A stretch of DNA of 64,000 nucleotides from Pelomicrobium methylotrophicum (lineage in GTDB: Bacteria > Pseudomonadota > Gammaproteobacteria > Burkholderiales > UBA6910), in assembly GCF_008014345.1 (NCBI RefSeq), contig NZ_VPFL01000011.1, forward strand, positions 44,139-108,138, given 5' to 3'. A model generated the notes under the pieces. It ran no database searches and had not been told where the DNA came from. It was given only the letters and a program-made list of their open reading frames with translations. The translations under genes and the position numbers were made by a program. Shown here in pieces: positions 1-10,596 of the stretch (positions are counted from its first letter, which is position 1; every line of letters begins with the position of its first letter).

Positions 1-462
1 GGCGAGATCGACCCCCAGGACGATCCCGAACTCGCCGGGCCGAAGCGCCTCCAGGCTGCCGGAGCGCATGTGGCGCCCCACATCAGCGACCCGGGACTCC
101 GCTTCCGGCTCAATGCCACGCAGCACCACGCCCTGCACCCGCCCCTGATGGGTCAGCATGCCCTGCCCCAGCACGTAGGGGGCGGCGGCCATCACTTCGG
201 GGTTCCGCTGCGCTTGGGCCTCGACCTCCCGCCACTCGGGCAGCACATTGCCGGGGCCCGAGATCTGCACGTGAGAAGCCACGCCCAGGATGCGCGCGCG
301 CAGCTCCTTCTGGAAGCCGTTCATCACCGAGAGCACGACGATCAACGCCGCCACCCCCAAGGCGATGCCCGCCATGGAGATGAGCGAAATGAACGAGATG
401 AAGTGGTTGCGGCGCTTGGCGCGGGTGTAGCGCAGGCCGACGAAGACTTCGTAGGGTTGCAA
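1..462 (-). CDS. lolC: LolC/LolE-type lipoprotein-release ABC permease, N-terminal part
   Basis: This is the first 154 codons of an inner-membrane permease of the LolCDE complex, which extracts lipoproteins from the inner membrane for delivery to LolA. The reading frame begins VFVGLRYTRAKRRNHFISF and continues into a first membrane segment at about residues 21-47 ending in VLSVMNGFQKEL, the standard start of LolC/LolE proteins. The periplasmic MacB-like domain follows and runs off the window edge. No ATG fits; a TTG at 460-462 gives the usual N-terminal length (LQPYEVF). LolC and LolE cannot be separated from this part. It is divergent from the RpfE-like gene. Confidence 0.85.
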   Translation of the reverse strand, partial: MQPYEVFVGLRYTRAKRRNHFISFISLISMAGIALGVAALIVVLSVMNGFQKELRARILGVASHVQISGPGNVLPEWREVEAQAQRNPEVMAAAPYVLGQGMLTHQGRVQGVVLRGIEPEAESRVADVGRHMRSGSLEALRPGEFGIVLGVDLA

Positions 463-628
463 TGGGGATCCGCTTTCAGCATTCAGCGCAGGCGGGCCAG
501 AGTCTGCCACATTCTTCCTGCCGGCGCATCATTGCGCCCCGTGCCCGCGGAGCGCCCGAGCCCCGCGCAACCGCAGTGTACAATTGTTCATTGATCCCAA
601 GCCGCTGCCGGCGGCTCCCCTGCCTGCC

Positions 629-1663
629 ATGATTCTCCACTTGCTCGTGTCTGACCTCTTTGGGTTCGACGCTGCGGACGGCGCGTCGTTCGCCGAGCTC
701 GAGCTTCCGTCGCTCGAGCGGCTGCTCTCCCGCGGCCGGTGGCAGCCGGCCGAGCCGCTGGCCCTGGAAGCATGGCTGTGCCGCGCATTCGGCGTCGCCC
801 GGCAGCAGGACTGGCCCGTCGCGCCCCTCACGCTGCGGCTGGATGGCGGCACACCGGGCGGCGCCTACTGGCTGCGGGCCGATCCGGTGCATCTCCAAGT
901 GCAACAGGACCGGGTGATTCTTGCCGACAGCGGCACCTTCGAGATCGGCCAGCCGGAAGCGGACGTCCTCACTGATACGTTGAATCGGCATTTCGAGGCC
1001 GAGGGGCTGGTCTTCTATCCGATGCGGCCGGACCGGTGGTACGTGCGCTTGGACGCTCCCCCGCGGCTGCAGACGCATCCGGTGACCGACGTCGCGGGGC
1101 GGGACGTGGACGCCTTTCTTCCCGTGGGTGAGGACGCGGGGAATTGGCAGCGCCGCTTGACCGAGATCCAGATGCTGCTGCACGAGCATCCGCTCAATCT
1201 CGAGCGGGAGGCAGCGGGACGGCTTCCGGTCAACAGCGTATGGCTTTGGGGCGGAGGGCGCGACCCGGCGCCTCCCCAATCGGCCTACACCGCCGTGTAT
1301 GCCCGAGATCCCCTCGCCCGGGCCCTCGCCCTCGCCGCCGGCATCCCGGCGCGACCGCTCCCGGCCTCTGCCCGGGAATGGCTCGCCCGGGTGCGGGAGG
1401 AACAGGCGCTGGTGGTCCTCGATGCCCTTCGGGGCGCGGTCCAGTACGGCGACACCCGCGGCTTCCGGGAAGGGCTCGCCATGCTGGAATCCGAGTGGTT
1501 CTCGCCCCTCGAGGCAGCCCTCGAAAACAGTTCCCTGGAGCGCCTGCTGCTCGCGCCCGTCCCCGCGCCGGCGCGCGTCGAGGTCGCTGGCTCGGACCTG
1601 CGCAAGTTCTGGCGCCTGCGCAAAGGCCTCGGGATGTGGGCGGCTCGGGCCGTGAGAGGCTGA
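629..1663 (+). CDS. RpfE-like / phosphoglycerate mutase-like protein upstream of recJ
   Basis: A 344-residue soluble protein of the poorly characterised family annotated as RpfE-type regulatory protein or phosphoglycerate mutase in Betaproteobacteria. The ATG at 629 (MILHLLVSDLFGF) is preferred over an upstream start at 584, whose extra 15 residues look non-coding. No signal peptide or membrane segment is visible. It ends 3 nt before recJ, so the two are probably co-transcribed; this pairing is common in the class. Catalytic function as a mutase is not supported by motifs I can see, so the role is open. Confidence 0.75.
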   Translation: MILHLLVSDLFGFDAADGASFAELELPSLERLLSRGRWQPAEPLALEAWLCRAFGVARQQDWPVAPLTLRLDGGTPGGAYWLRADPVHLQVQQDRVILADSGTFEIGQPEADVLTDTLNRHFEAEGLVFYPMRPDRWYVRLDAPPRLQTHPVTDVAGRDVDAFLPVGEDAGNWQRRLTEIQMLLHEHPLNLEREAAGRLPVNSVWLWGGGRDPAPPQSAYTAVYARDPLARALALAAGIPARPLPASAREWLARVREEQALVVLDALRGAVQYGDTRGFREGLAMLESEWFSPLEAALENSSLERLLLAPVPAPARVEVAGSDLRKFWRLRKGLGMWAARAVRG

Positions 1664-1666
1664 CCC

Positions 1667-3361
1667 GTGCCCCGCCTCGTGCCCAGGAAAGTGCCTCCTC
1701 ACGCCGAGCAGGCGCTCAAGGAAGCGGGCGTGCATCCTGTGCTGGCACGGCTCGCCGCAGCCCGCGGCCTCACAACAAAGGCAGAGCTGTCAACCGAGCT
1801 GAACGCCCTGCTGCCCTTCACCGGTCTTCGCCACGTCAATGAGGCGGCGCGTCTGTTGGCGGACGCCATAAGGGAGGATAAGCGCATCGTGATCGTGGCC
1901 GATTACGACGCGGACGGGGCCACCGCCTGCGCGGTGGGCATGCGGGCCCTGAAGGCCTTCGGCGCCCAGGTGGATTACCTGGTGCCCAACCGCTTTGAGA
2001 TGGGCTATGGCTTGACCCCGGAGATCGTGGAAATGGCGGCGCGTTTGAAGCGCCCGGATCTGCTCATCACCGTGGATAACGGGATTGCCGCCGTGGAGGG
2101 GGTGGAAGCCGCCCGCCGACTGGGGTTGGAGGTGCTGATCACCGATCATCACCTGCCGGGGTCTGAACTGCCGCGCGCGGCGGCCATCGTGAATCCCAAC
2201 CAGCCGCAGTGTGGATTTCCGAGCAAAGCCCTGGCCGGGGTGGGCGTCATGTTCTACTTGATGGTGGCTTTGCGAGCCGAGCTCCGGGCCCGCGGAGCGT
2301 TCGCCCGTCGTCCCGAGCCTCATCTGGGCCGATTCCTGGACCTGGTGGCGCTCGGCACCGTGGCTGACGTCGTGAAGCTCGACCATAACAATCGGATCCT
2401 AGTGCACCAGGGGCTTGCCCGCATCCGCGCCGGGGAAGCGCAGCCGGGCGTGCTGGCGCTGTTCAAAGCCTCAGGCCGCGACCCACGCCGGGCAAGCAGC
2501 TACGATTTGGGTTTCTGCCTGGGGCCGCGTCTGAACGCGGCCGGACGGCTGGCCGACATGAGTCTCGGCATCGAATGCCTGATCACCGACGACGGGTCCC
2601 GCGCACTCACCATCGCGGAGGAACTGGATCGTCTCAACCGGGAACGCCGGGACATCGAGGCCGATATGCACGAGACAGCGCTCGAGCGCTTGGAGGGTCT
2701 TGACGTGGACAACCGCTACAGCCTCGCCCTTTACGATCCTTCCTGGCACCAGGGCGTGATCGGCATTCTCGCCTCCCGGCTCAAGGATCGCTTTCATCGC
2801 CCCGCGATCGCCTTCGCCCCGGGCCCGTCCGGAGAGCTCAAGGGCTCCGGGCGCTCCATCGCGGGGTTGCATTTGCGCGACGCGCTGGATCGGGTCGCCA
2901 AGGGGCAGCCTGGGCTTATCCTTCGTTTCGGTGGCCACGCGGCGGCAGCGGGACTGACCGTCCCCGCGAAAGCGTTCGACGCGTTCCGCGAAGCCTTCGA
3001 GGCAGTGGCACGAGAGCTGCTCACGAGCGCGGACCTGGAGCAGGTGGTGGAGACCGATGGCCCTCTCGAGCCCCGCTACATGGACCTGGAGCTCGCGCGC
3101 CTGCTCGCGCAAAGCGTCTGGGGTCAGGGGTTTCCAGAGCCTCTGTTCGACGACTGCTTCGTCGTGGAGTCCCAGCGGGTGGTCGGTGAACGCCACCTGA
3201 AACTCACGCTCACCAAGGAAGGCGCCCGATTCGACGCCATGCTGTTTTTTCATCCGGAAGGCTTGCCCTCCCGCATCCGCGCCGCGTACCGCTTGGAGAT
3301 CAACGAATTCAACGGTCAAGAGCGCCTCCAGCTCACGATCCGGCACTGGGAGCCCGTTTAG
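1667..3361 (+). CDS. recJ: Single-stranded-DNA-specific 5'-3' exonuclease RecJ
   Basis: RecJ digests single-stranded DNA 5' to 3' in RecF-pathway recombination, mismatch repair and base-excision repair. The 564-residue length is normal. The DHH phosphoesterase motifs are visible: VIVADYDADGATA near residue 70, LLITVDNGIAA, and ITDHHLPG near residue 155, which bind the two metal ions. The C-terminal half carries the DHHA1 motif with GSGRSI and RFGGHAAAAG. The start is GTG at 1667, giving a 3-nt gap after the previous gene. Confidence is high. Confidence 0.97.
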   Translation: MPRLVPRKVPPHAEQALKEAGVHPVLARLAAARGLTTKAELSTELNALLPFTGLRHVNEAARLLADAIREDKRIVIVADYDADGATACAVGMRALKAFGAQVDYLVPNRFEMGYGLTPEIVEMAARLKRPDLLITVDNGIAAVEGVEAARRLGLEVLITDHHLPGSELPRAAAIVNPNQPQCGFPSKALAGVGVMFYLMVALRAELRARGAFARRPEPHLGRFLDLVALGTVADVVKLDHNNRILVHQGLARIRAGEAQPGVLALFKASGRDPRRASSYDLGFCLGPRLNAAGRLADMSLGIECLITDDGSRALTIAEELDRLNRERRDIEADMHETALERLEGLDVDNRYSLALYDPSWHQGVIGILASRLKDRFHRPAIAFAPGPSGELKGSGRSIAGLHLRDALDRVAKGQPGLILRFGGHAAAAGLTVPAKAFDAFREAFEAVARELLTSADLEQVVETDGPLEPRYMDLELARLLAQSVWGQGFPEPLFDDCFVVESQRVVGERHLKLTLTKEGARFDAMLFFHPEGLPSRIRAAYRLEINEFNGQERLQLTIRHWEPV

Positions 3362-3500
3362 AAGCGCTCGAACAGGCGGGCGGCTGGCCTCGAGATGGGG
3401 GTTGCCCGGGCGGTCGCGCTGGCGCTCCCGAGGAGGCCACCTCGCCGCGGGCCCGCGAGGGTAAGTTATACTTTTAAGCTTTTACAGACCTTTTCCGCCC

Positions 3501-4605
3501 ATGGACGCAGAATTTCTCAACGACATCGAGCAATCGCTGGAAGACTTGGCCGCTCGCGCCTCCGATCTGCGGAGGTATCTTTGACTACGAAGCCAAGAAA
3601 TCCCGCCTCGAAGAAGTCGTGCGCTTGAGCGAGGACCCGGCAGTGTGGGGCGACGCCAAACGCGCCCAGACGCTCGGACGCGAGCGCAAAGCCCTCGAGT
3701 CCGTGGTGCTGACGCTGGAGCGCATCGGACGGGAGCTCAAGGACACGGGGGAGCTGTTCGCGCTCGCGCGGGCGGAAAAAGACGAAGCGACGCTCGCCAG
3801 CGTCGCCGCGGACGTGGCGCGTATCGAGAAGCAGGTGGCGGAAATGGAGTTCCGCCGCATGTTCGACAACCCCATGGACCCGAACAACTGCTTCATCGAC
3901 ATCCAGGCCGGCTCCGGCGGCACCGAGGCCCAGGACTGGGCCCAGATGCTGGAGCGCATGTACCTCAAATACTGCGAGCGCAAGGGTTTCAGCGTCGAGG
4001 TACTGGAAGAATCCCCGGGCGAGGTGGCGGGCATCAAGAGCGCCACTCTGAAGGTGACCGGGGACTATGCTTACGGACGACTTCGCACCGAGACCGGCGT
4101 GCATCGCCTGGTGAGGAAGTCGCCCTTCGACGCCAACGCCCGCCGCCACACTTCCTTTGCCAGCGTGTTCGTCTATCCCGAGGTGGACGAATCCATTCAG
4201 ATCGACATCAACCCGGCTGATCTGCGCATCGACACCTACCGGGCGAGCGGCGCCGGCGGCCAGCATGTGAACCGCACCGACTCCGCAGTGCGCATCACCC
4301 ACTTGCCCACCGGCATCGTGGTCCAGTGCCAGAACGATCGCTCCCAGCACCGCAACCGGGCCGAAGCCATGGCCATGTTGAAGGCCCGGCTCTACGAGCT
4401 GGAGCTGCGTAAGCGGGAGGCGGAGCGGCAGAAGCTGGAGGAATCCAAGACCGACATCGCCTGGGGCCACCAGATCCGCTCCTACGTGCTCGACCAGTCG
4501 CGCATCAAGGACCTGCGCACGGGTGTGGAAGTCGGCAACACCCAGGCCGTGCTGGACGGCGACCTGGACGACTTCATCACCGCGAGCCTCAAACAGGGAG
4601 TCTAG
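3501..4605 (+). CDS. prfB: Peptide chain release factor 2 (two frames, +1 frameshift)
   Basis: Release factor 2 recognises UGA and UAA stop codons. The gene starts at ATG 3501, reads 27 codons to an in-frame TGA at 3582-3584, then continues in the +1 frame to TAG at 4603, giving about 367 residues. The SPF stop-codon-recognition motif ([11 protein letters not shown]) and the GGQ peptidyl-hydrolysis motif ([11 protein letters not shown]) are both present. lysS follows 70 nt later, the classical prfB-lysS order. A simple ORF call would miss the first 27 codons. Confidence 0.97.
3571..3585 (+). promoter_or_regulatory. prfB programmed +1 frameshift site
   Basis: The sequence GGAGGTATCTTTGAC contains an internal Shine-Dalgarno-like GGAGGT just upstream of CTT TGA C. 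This is the canonical autoregulatory slip site: low RF2 lets the ribosome pause at UGA, and P-site tRNA slips from CUU to UUU so that GAC is read next. The spacing and the CTTTGAC core match the known element. Confidence 0.96.
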
Positions 4606-4675
4606 CCGTGCCCTTCGCGTCCTCTGCGCGGGTGCGCGCCCGGGTCTTAAGGATTCAAAAACCTCAGGAATAAAG

Positions 4676-6178
4676 ATGCCCGAACAACATACGGAGCTGC
4701 AGCGGGACGAGAACCAGATCATCGCCGAGCGCCGGGCGAAGCTCGCCGAGTTGCGCCGCCGGGGCCCGGCCTTTCCCAACGATTTCCGCCGCGACGCCTT
4801 GGCCGCCGAGCTCCACGAGAAATACGGCGTCATGCCCAACGAGGCGCTGGAGCCCCAGGCCGTCCAGGTCGCGGTGGCCGGCCGCATGATGCTCAAGCGC
4901 GTCATGGGCAAAGCGGCCTTCGCCACGCTGCAGGACATGAGCGGCCGCATCCAGATCTACGTCACCCTCAACGAGGTGGGAGCGGAGCAGCTGGAAGCGT
5001 TCAAGCACTGGGACCTGGGCGACATCCTGGGCGCTCGGGGAACGCTGTTCAAGACCAAGACCGGCGAGCTCACGGTGAAAGTGAAGGAGCTCAAACTCCT
5101 CACCAAGGCCCTGCGCCCGCTGCCGGAAAAATTCCACGGCCTCACCGACCAGGAACAGCGGTACCGGCAGCGCTACCTGGACCTGATCACCAATCCCGAA
5201 TCGCGAGAGGTGTTCGTCATCCGCACCAGGGTCATCCAGGCATTGCGCGATTTTCTGAACGCCCACGGGTACCTGGAAGTGGAAACGCCCATGATGCACC
5301 CGATTCCCGGGGGCGCCGCGGCGCGCCCTTTCGTCACCCATCACAATGCCCTGGACATGCAGCTCTACCTGCGCATCGCGCCCGAGCTCTATCTCAAGCG
5401 GCTGGTGGTGGGCGGCTTCGAGAAGGTGTACGAGATCAACCGCAACTTCCGCAACGAAGGCATCTCCACCCGCCACAACCCCGAGTTCACCATGCTGGAG
5501 TTCTACGAGGCGTACCAGGACTACCGCTTCCTCATGGACTTCACCGAGAAGATGCTGCGGGAAGTGGCGATGAAGGTGTTGGGCACCCCCCGCATCATCT
5601 ACGACGGCCGCGAGATCGATCTCGCCAAACCCTTCGCCCGCTACACCATTCTGGAGGCGATCAAGGCGTTCCACCCCCAATACACCGATACCCTACTCGC
5701 CGACCGCGGGTTCCTCGTCAAGGAGCTCGAGCGGCTCCAGGTCCCCTACAAGCCCCACGACGGTATCGGCGGGCTGCAGCTCACCTTGTTCGAAGAAACC
5801 ACCGAGCATTTGTTGGTCACGCCCACGTTCATCGTCGACTACCCGGCGGAGGTCTCGCCGCTCGCCCGCCGCAGCGATGCCAACCCGGAACTCGCCGAGC
5901 GCTTCGAGCTCTACATCGCAGGACGCGAGATCGCCAACGGCTTTTCGGAGCTGAACGATGCGGAGGATCAGGCGCAGCGCTTCCACGAGCAAGCCCGGGC
6001 CAAGGCGGCGGGCGACCTGGAAGCCATGCACTTCGACGCCGACTATATCCGCGCCCTGGAATATGGGCTTCCGCCCACCGCGGGCGAGGGCATCGGCGTC
6101 GATCGGCTGGTGATGCTTTTCACCGGCAGCCCCAGCATCCGGGACGTGATCCTGTTTCCCCAGCTCAGGCCAGCGTGA
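4676..6178 (+). CDS. lysS: Lysyl-tRNA synthetase, class II
   Basis: A 500-residue class II aminoacyl-tRNA synthetase that charges tRNA-Lys. The N-terminal OB-fold anticodon-binding domain spans roughly residues 60-165. The catalytic domain shows motif 1 around [18 protein letters not shown], motif 2 in [19 protein letters not shown] and motif 3 in [13 protein letters not shown]. The ATG at 4676 (MPEQHTELQ) is chosen; a longer in-frame extension overlaps prfB and does not look coding. It is the second gene of a prfB-lysS unit and its length is standard. Confidence 0.97.
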   Translation: MPEQHTELQRDENQIIAERRAKLAELRRRGPAFPNDFRRDALAAELHEKYGVMPNEALEPQAVQVAVAGRMMLKRVMGKAAFATLQDMSGRIQIYVTLNEVGAEQLEAFKHWDLGDILGARGTLFKTKTGELTVKVKELKLLTKALRPLPEKFHGLTDQEQRYRQRYLDLITNPESREVFVIRTRVIQALRDFLNAHGYLEVETPMMHPIPGGAAARPFVTHHNALDMQLYLRIAPELYLKRLVVGGFEKVYEINRNFRNEGISTRHNPEFTMLEFYEAYQDYRFLMDFTEKMLREVAMKVLGTPRIIYDGREIDLAKPFARYTILEAIKAFHPQYTDTLLADRGFLVKELERLQVPYKPHDGIGGLQLTLFEETTEHLLVTPTFIVDYPAEVSPLARRSDANPELAERFELYIAGREIANGFSELNDAEDQAQRFHEQARAKAAGDLEAMHFDADYIRALEYGLPPTAGEGIGVDRLVMLFTGSPSIRDVILFPQLRPA

Positions 6179-6182
6179 AGCG

Positions 6183-6201
6183 GGGCCGCCGAAGGCGGCC
6201 C
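6183..6201. terminator. GC hairpin after lysS
   Basis: GGGCCGCC (6183-6190) pairs with GGCGGCCC (6194-6201) around a GAA loop, directly after the lysS stop and between convergent genes. There is no clear T-run, so it may act with Rho or only protect the 3' end. Confidence 0.45.
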
Positions 6202-6260
6202 ATCGCCCTTTGCCAGCGTCCGAGGACCTGCTTCATCGGCCCTGGACGGCAAACAGCGCT

Positions 6261-6854
6261 TCAGGAAACGAAGGCCGCCGGAACCGGGTCCTGCCCAAGG
6301 GCGTTTCTCAGCACGGCCCAGTGCATGGTCTCAGCGCCGAGGATACTGGCCGCCGCCTTGGCCAGGTCCCGGTTGTGGAACTGGGGCACGGCGCCGAGGT
6401 AGGCGCTGGCCGCCCCCTGCTCCAGCCCCGCGGCGAACGCCAGCACGTCCGCCTGGGTTCTCAGCTTGTCCACCGGGAATCCGTAGTCTGCCATCTGCCT
6501 GGCCTCCACCGGCGTGCCGCCCAGCTTGCGCACGGTTTCAGTCAACACGCCGGCGTGGGCCTTGTGGTCGGCCTGGAACCTGAGCGCCACTTCCAGCACC
6601 GGCTTCTGCAGTAGGCCGCTCTCGGCGCCCACCTGGTAAGCGGCAATCGCTTGGTGCTCCAGGCCCAACGCCACGTTGAGGATGGCGATATCGCTTTCTT
6701 CGCTCTTCGAGATCATCTTGGCCTTGCCCGCCGCCAGCAAGGGGCGGGCGCTGGCCCATGCCAGCAGACCGGCGGAAACCACGCCCGCACGATGGAGGAA
6801 AGCGCGGCGGGAAGCCGCATGGTCAGCGAGGATTCGACGCTGGGACGTGCTCAT
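6261..6854 (-). CDS. Exported ferritin-like domain protein
   Basis: A 197-residue protein with an N-terminal export signal containing a twin arginine (SRRAFLHRAG, residues ~13-22) and a hydrophobic stretch AGLLAWASA, suggesting Tat export. The mature part is helical with carboxylate/histidine pairs such as LEHQAIAAY, DHKAHAG and AETMHWAVLR, as in the ferritin-2 / DUF4439-like group of ferritin-like proteins. The start is ATG 6854 (MSTSQRR). It lies 73 nt behind the anti-sigma gene in the same direction, so it is likely a target or member of that sigma-factor unit. Whether it binds iron or stress oxidants is not known. Confidence 0.8.
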   Translation of the reverse strand: MSTSQRRILADHAASRRAFLHRAGVVSAGLLAWASARPLLAAGKAKMISKSEESDIAILNVALGLEHQAIAAYQVGAESGLLQKPVLEVALRFQADHKAHAGVLTETVRKLGGTPVEARQMADYGFPVDKLRTQADVLAFAAGLEQGAASAYLGAVPQFHNRDLAKAAASILGAETMHWAVLRNALGQDPVPAAFVS

Positions 6855-6927
6855 AGTGCGCTCCTTGGTTGCGTTGGGCGGGGACATCCCCCGCCCTGGC
6901 AAATACGCAACCCGCGCGATGGCGGAT

Positions 6928-7632
6928 TCACTCCATCATCACCAGGGTCCCTTGAAAAAGCACCGGCCCCGTGGGCGCCCCTGTCGGCGAACCCCCTTTC
7001 GGCTCCAGGCTCACCGCCACCGCCCTGGCCTCTCCCAGCGCGCGCCGTGCCGCCGGAGAAAGCGGTAGGGCCCCGCTGCCGCTGGGGGGAAGCAGACCGA
7101 CAGAGATCGGCGCCCTTTCGCCGCGCGGAATGAGCCACAGCTCGAACGACCGGTCGGTGCTCAATTCCTGAGGTTGCAGGGCGGTGAACCGCAGCGAGGC
7201 CGCGGCCCCCGACCGGGAGACCAGCGTCACGAGCCAGGCAGGCTGACCTTGTGCACCGGTCAACACAGCGACGGTCGAGGGCGGGGGCTCGATCGAAGGC
7301 GGCAGCCCGGGATAGATCGCCAGCACCGCCGCCGCAACGGCGGCGAGGGCCAGCCCGCGCCAGAAGGCAAGGCGTTCCCACCAGCGCACGGGTGTCGGGG
7401 CCGGCGGCGCAATTCGAGCCCGGATACCCCGCCACACGCGCTCCGGCGGCTTGACGGGCGGCACCGACTCAGCCAGCGCGTTGAGCTTCATTTCCCAGTC
7501 CTCCACGAGCCGCCGCAGCGCCGGATCCTCGAGCAGCAGCCGCTCGAACCGCCGGCGCGCGCGACCTCGCAGGGTACCCAGGACGTATTCACCCGCCAGC
7601 AGGTCCCTCAGTCGCGGATCGCCGTAGTTCAT
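6928..7632 (-). CDS. Membrane anti-sigma factor, RskA/anti-sigma-K type
   Basis: A 234-residue anti-sigma factor predicted to hold the adjacent ECF sigma factor at the membrane. The N-terminal cytoplasmic part (MNYGDPRLRDLLAGEYVLGTL) matches the anti-sigma-K N-domain; one membrane segment lies at about residues 95-115 (LALAAVAAAVLAIY). The periplasmic RskA C-terminal domain contains the typical [20 protein letters not shown] pattern. The start ATG at 7632 overlaps the sigma stop as ATGA, giving translational coupling. The longer in-frame start at 7677 would lie inside the sigma gene and is rejected. Confidence 0.88.
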   Translation of the reverse strand: MNYGDPRLRDLLAGEYVLGTLRGRARRRFERLLLEDPALRRLVEDWEMKLNALAESVPPVKPPERVWRGIRARIAPPAPTPVRWWERLAFWRGLALAAVAAAVLAIYPGLPPSIEPPPSTVAVLTGAQGQPAWLVTLVSRSGAAASLRFTALQPQELSTDRSFELWLIPRGERAPISVGLLPPSGSGALPLSPAARRALGEARAVAVSLEPKGGSPTGAPTGPVLFQGTLVMME

Positions 7633-8219
7633 CGCCCTAGGCACCTTCTGAGCTGTTCCAGGCCCCGGCGAATCCAAGTCTTCACCGTCCCCAAGGGCTC
7701 GCCCAAGCGGCTTGCCAGCTCTTCATGGGTCAAACCCTGATAGTAGGCGAAGGCGATGGCCTGGCGCTGGCCGGGTTGCAGGCGTTCCAAACACTCCTGG
7801 AGCGCACGCACCATGGCGGAAGACTGCACGTGCTCCAGCGGACCGGGCTCGTCGCCTACCGGCTCGTGGGCTGCGCTTTCGTCGTCCAGGGGGGTTTCCG
7901 GGTCCAGCCGACGCAGCCAGTCCAACGCTCGGTTACGGAGGATGGCGGCCATCCAGGCGAGCGCTTGCCCGCGTTCCGTCCGATAATCCGCCGCGTGGCG
8001 CCATACGGCGATGTAGCAGTCCTGGAGGAGGTCCTCGGCCCAATCGCGCCGTTTCAGCATGCGCAGCGCCAGGGAGAACAGCCGGGGCGCCGTCAGCCGG
8101 TACAACCGTTCCAGCGCCTGCTCGTCCCGCAAGGCGCAGCGGGCGAGCAATTCAGCCAGCGCGTCGGGTTCAGGCGCAGCGGTGACAACCTGGCGATGTC
8201 GGCCCATAGCTCTTTCCAA
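7629..8219 (-). CDS. ECF-subfamily RNA polymerase sigma factor
   Basis: A 196-residue extracytoplasmic-function sigma factor. Region 2 is visible in RMLKRRDWAEDLLQDCYIAV and region 4 in GLTHEELASRLGEPLGTVK followed by TWIRRGLEQLRR. It resembles SigK/ECF19-type factors that pair with RskA-like anti-sigma proteins, which is what follows here. ATG 8219 is used; ATG 8207 is an equally possible start. It is divergent from acetoacetate-CoA ligase across about 230 bp. The inducing signal cannot be read from the sequence. Confidence 0.92.
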   Translation of the reverse strand: MERAMGRHRQVVTAAPEPDALAELLARCALRDEQALERLYRLTAPRLFSLALRMLKRRDWAEDLLQDCYIAVWRHAADYRTERGQALAWMAAILRNRALDWLRRLDPETPLDDESAAHEPVGDEPGPLEHVQSSAMVRALQECLERLQPGQRQAIAFAYYQGLTHEELASRLGEPLGTVKTWIRRGLEQLRRCLGR

Positions 8220-8449
8220 TCGCGGGGGCCGACGGCGCTCGGCGACCGCTGCCGAAGTATAGCAGGCTTTGCCGGACGCTCACCCGCCGCCTAGGGTGCC
8301 AGGTCCCACTGCGTCGGTGGCTGGCGATAGAATCGAGCTCCATACGCTTCCATTACGCGCGACGTCGACTCTTGGATTCAAACGCCGACGCCCGGTGCCC
8401 GTGGCGGACCGCCGGCGAGGCACGCGGGCCTTGTCCCTGAGGAGGAGCT

Positions 8450-10417
<1,968 letters not shown>

Positions 10418-10422
10418 CGCCT

Positions 10423-10450
10423 TGCCATATACCCAGATAGGGTATATGCT
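10423..10450 (+). promoter_or_regulatory. CsoR-type copper operator overlapping the copA promoter
   Basis: A perfect inverted repeat CATATACCC-AGATA-GGGTATATG spans 10426-10448. CsoR operators have the core TACCC/GGGTA arms, and the cluster encodes a CsoR-family repressor. A TTGCCA box at 10423-10428 and TATGCT at 10445-10450 (16-nt spacing) would place the operator across the promoter, fitting repression relieved by Cu(I). Promoter placement is inference. Confidence 0.75.
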
Positions 10451-10596
10451 GTCACAACCTTCTGTGGAGGGTGCCTCCGCTCGGGTTTAGCTCCCTATCA
10501 GTCACGAATAAACGCGTATGGCTCAAGGCCCCTTCGCCGCCACCGCCTCGCGCAAGAAATCCGGGCTTATGAACATTCGCGGCTGAATCGCTATTC

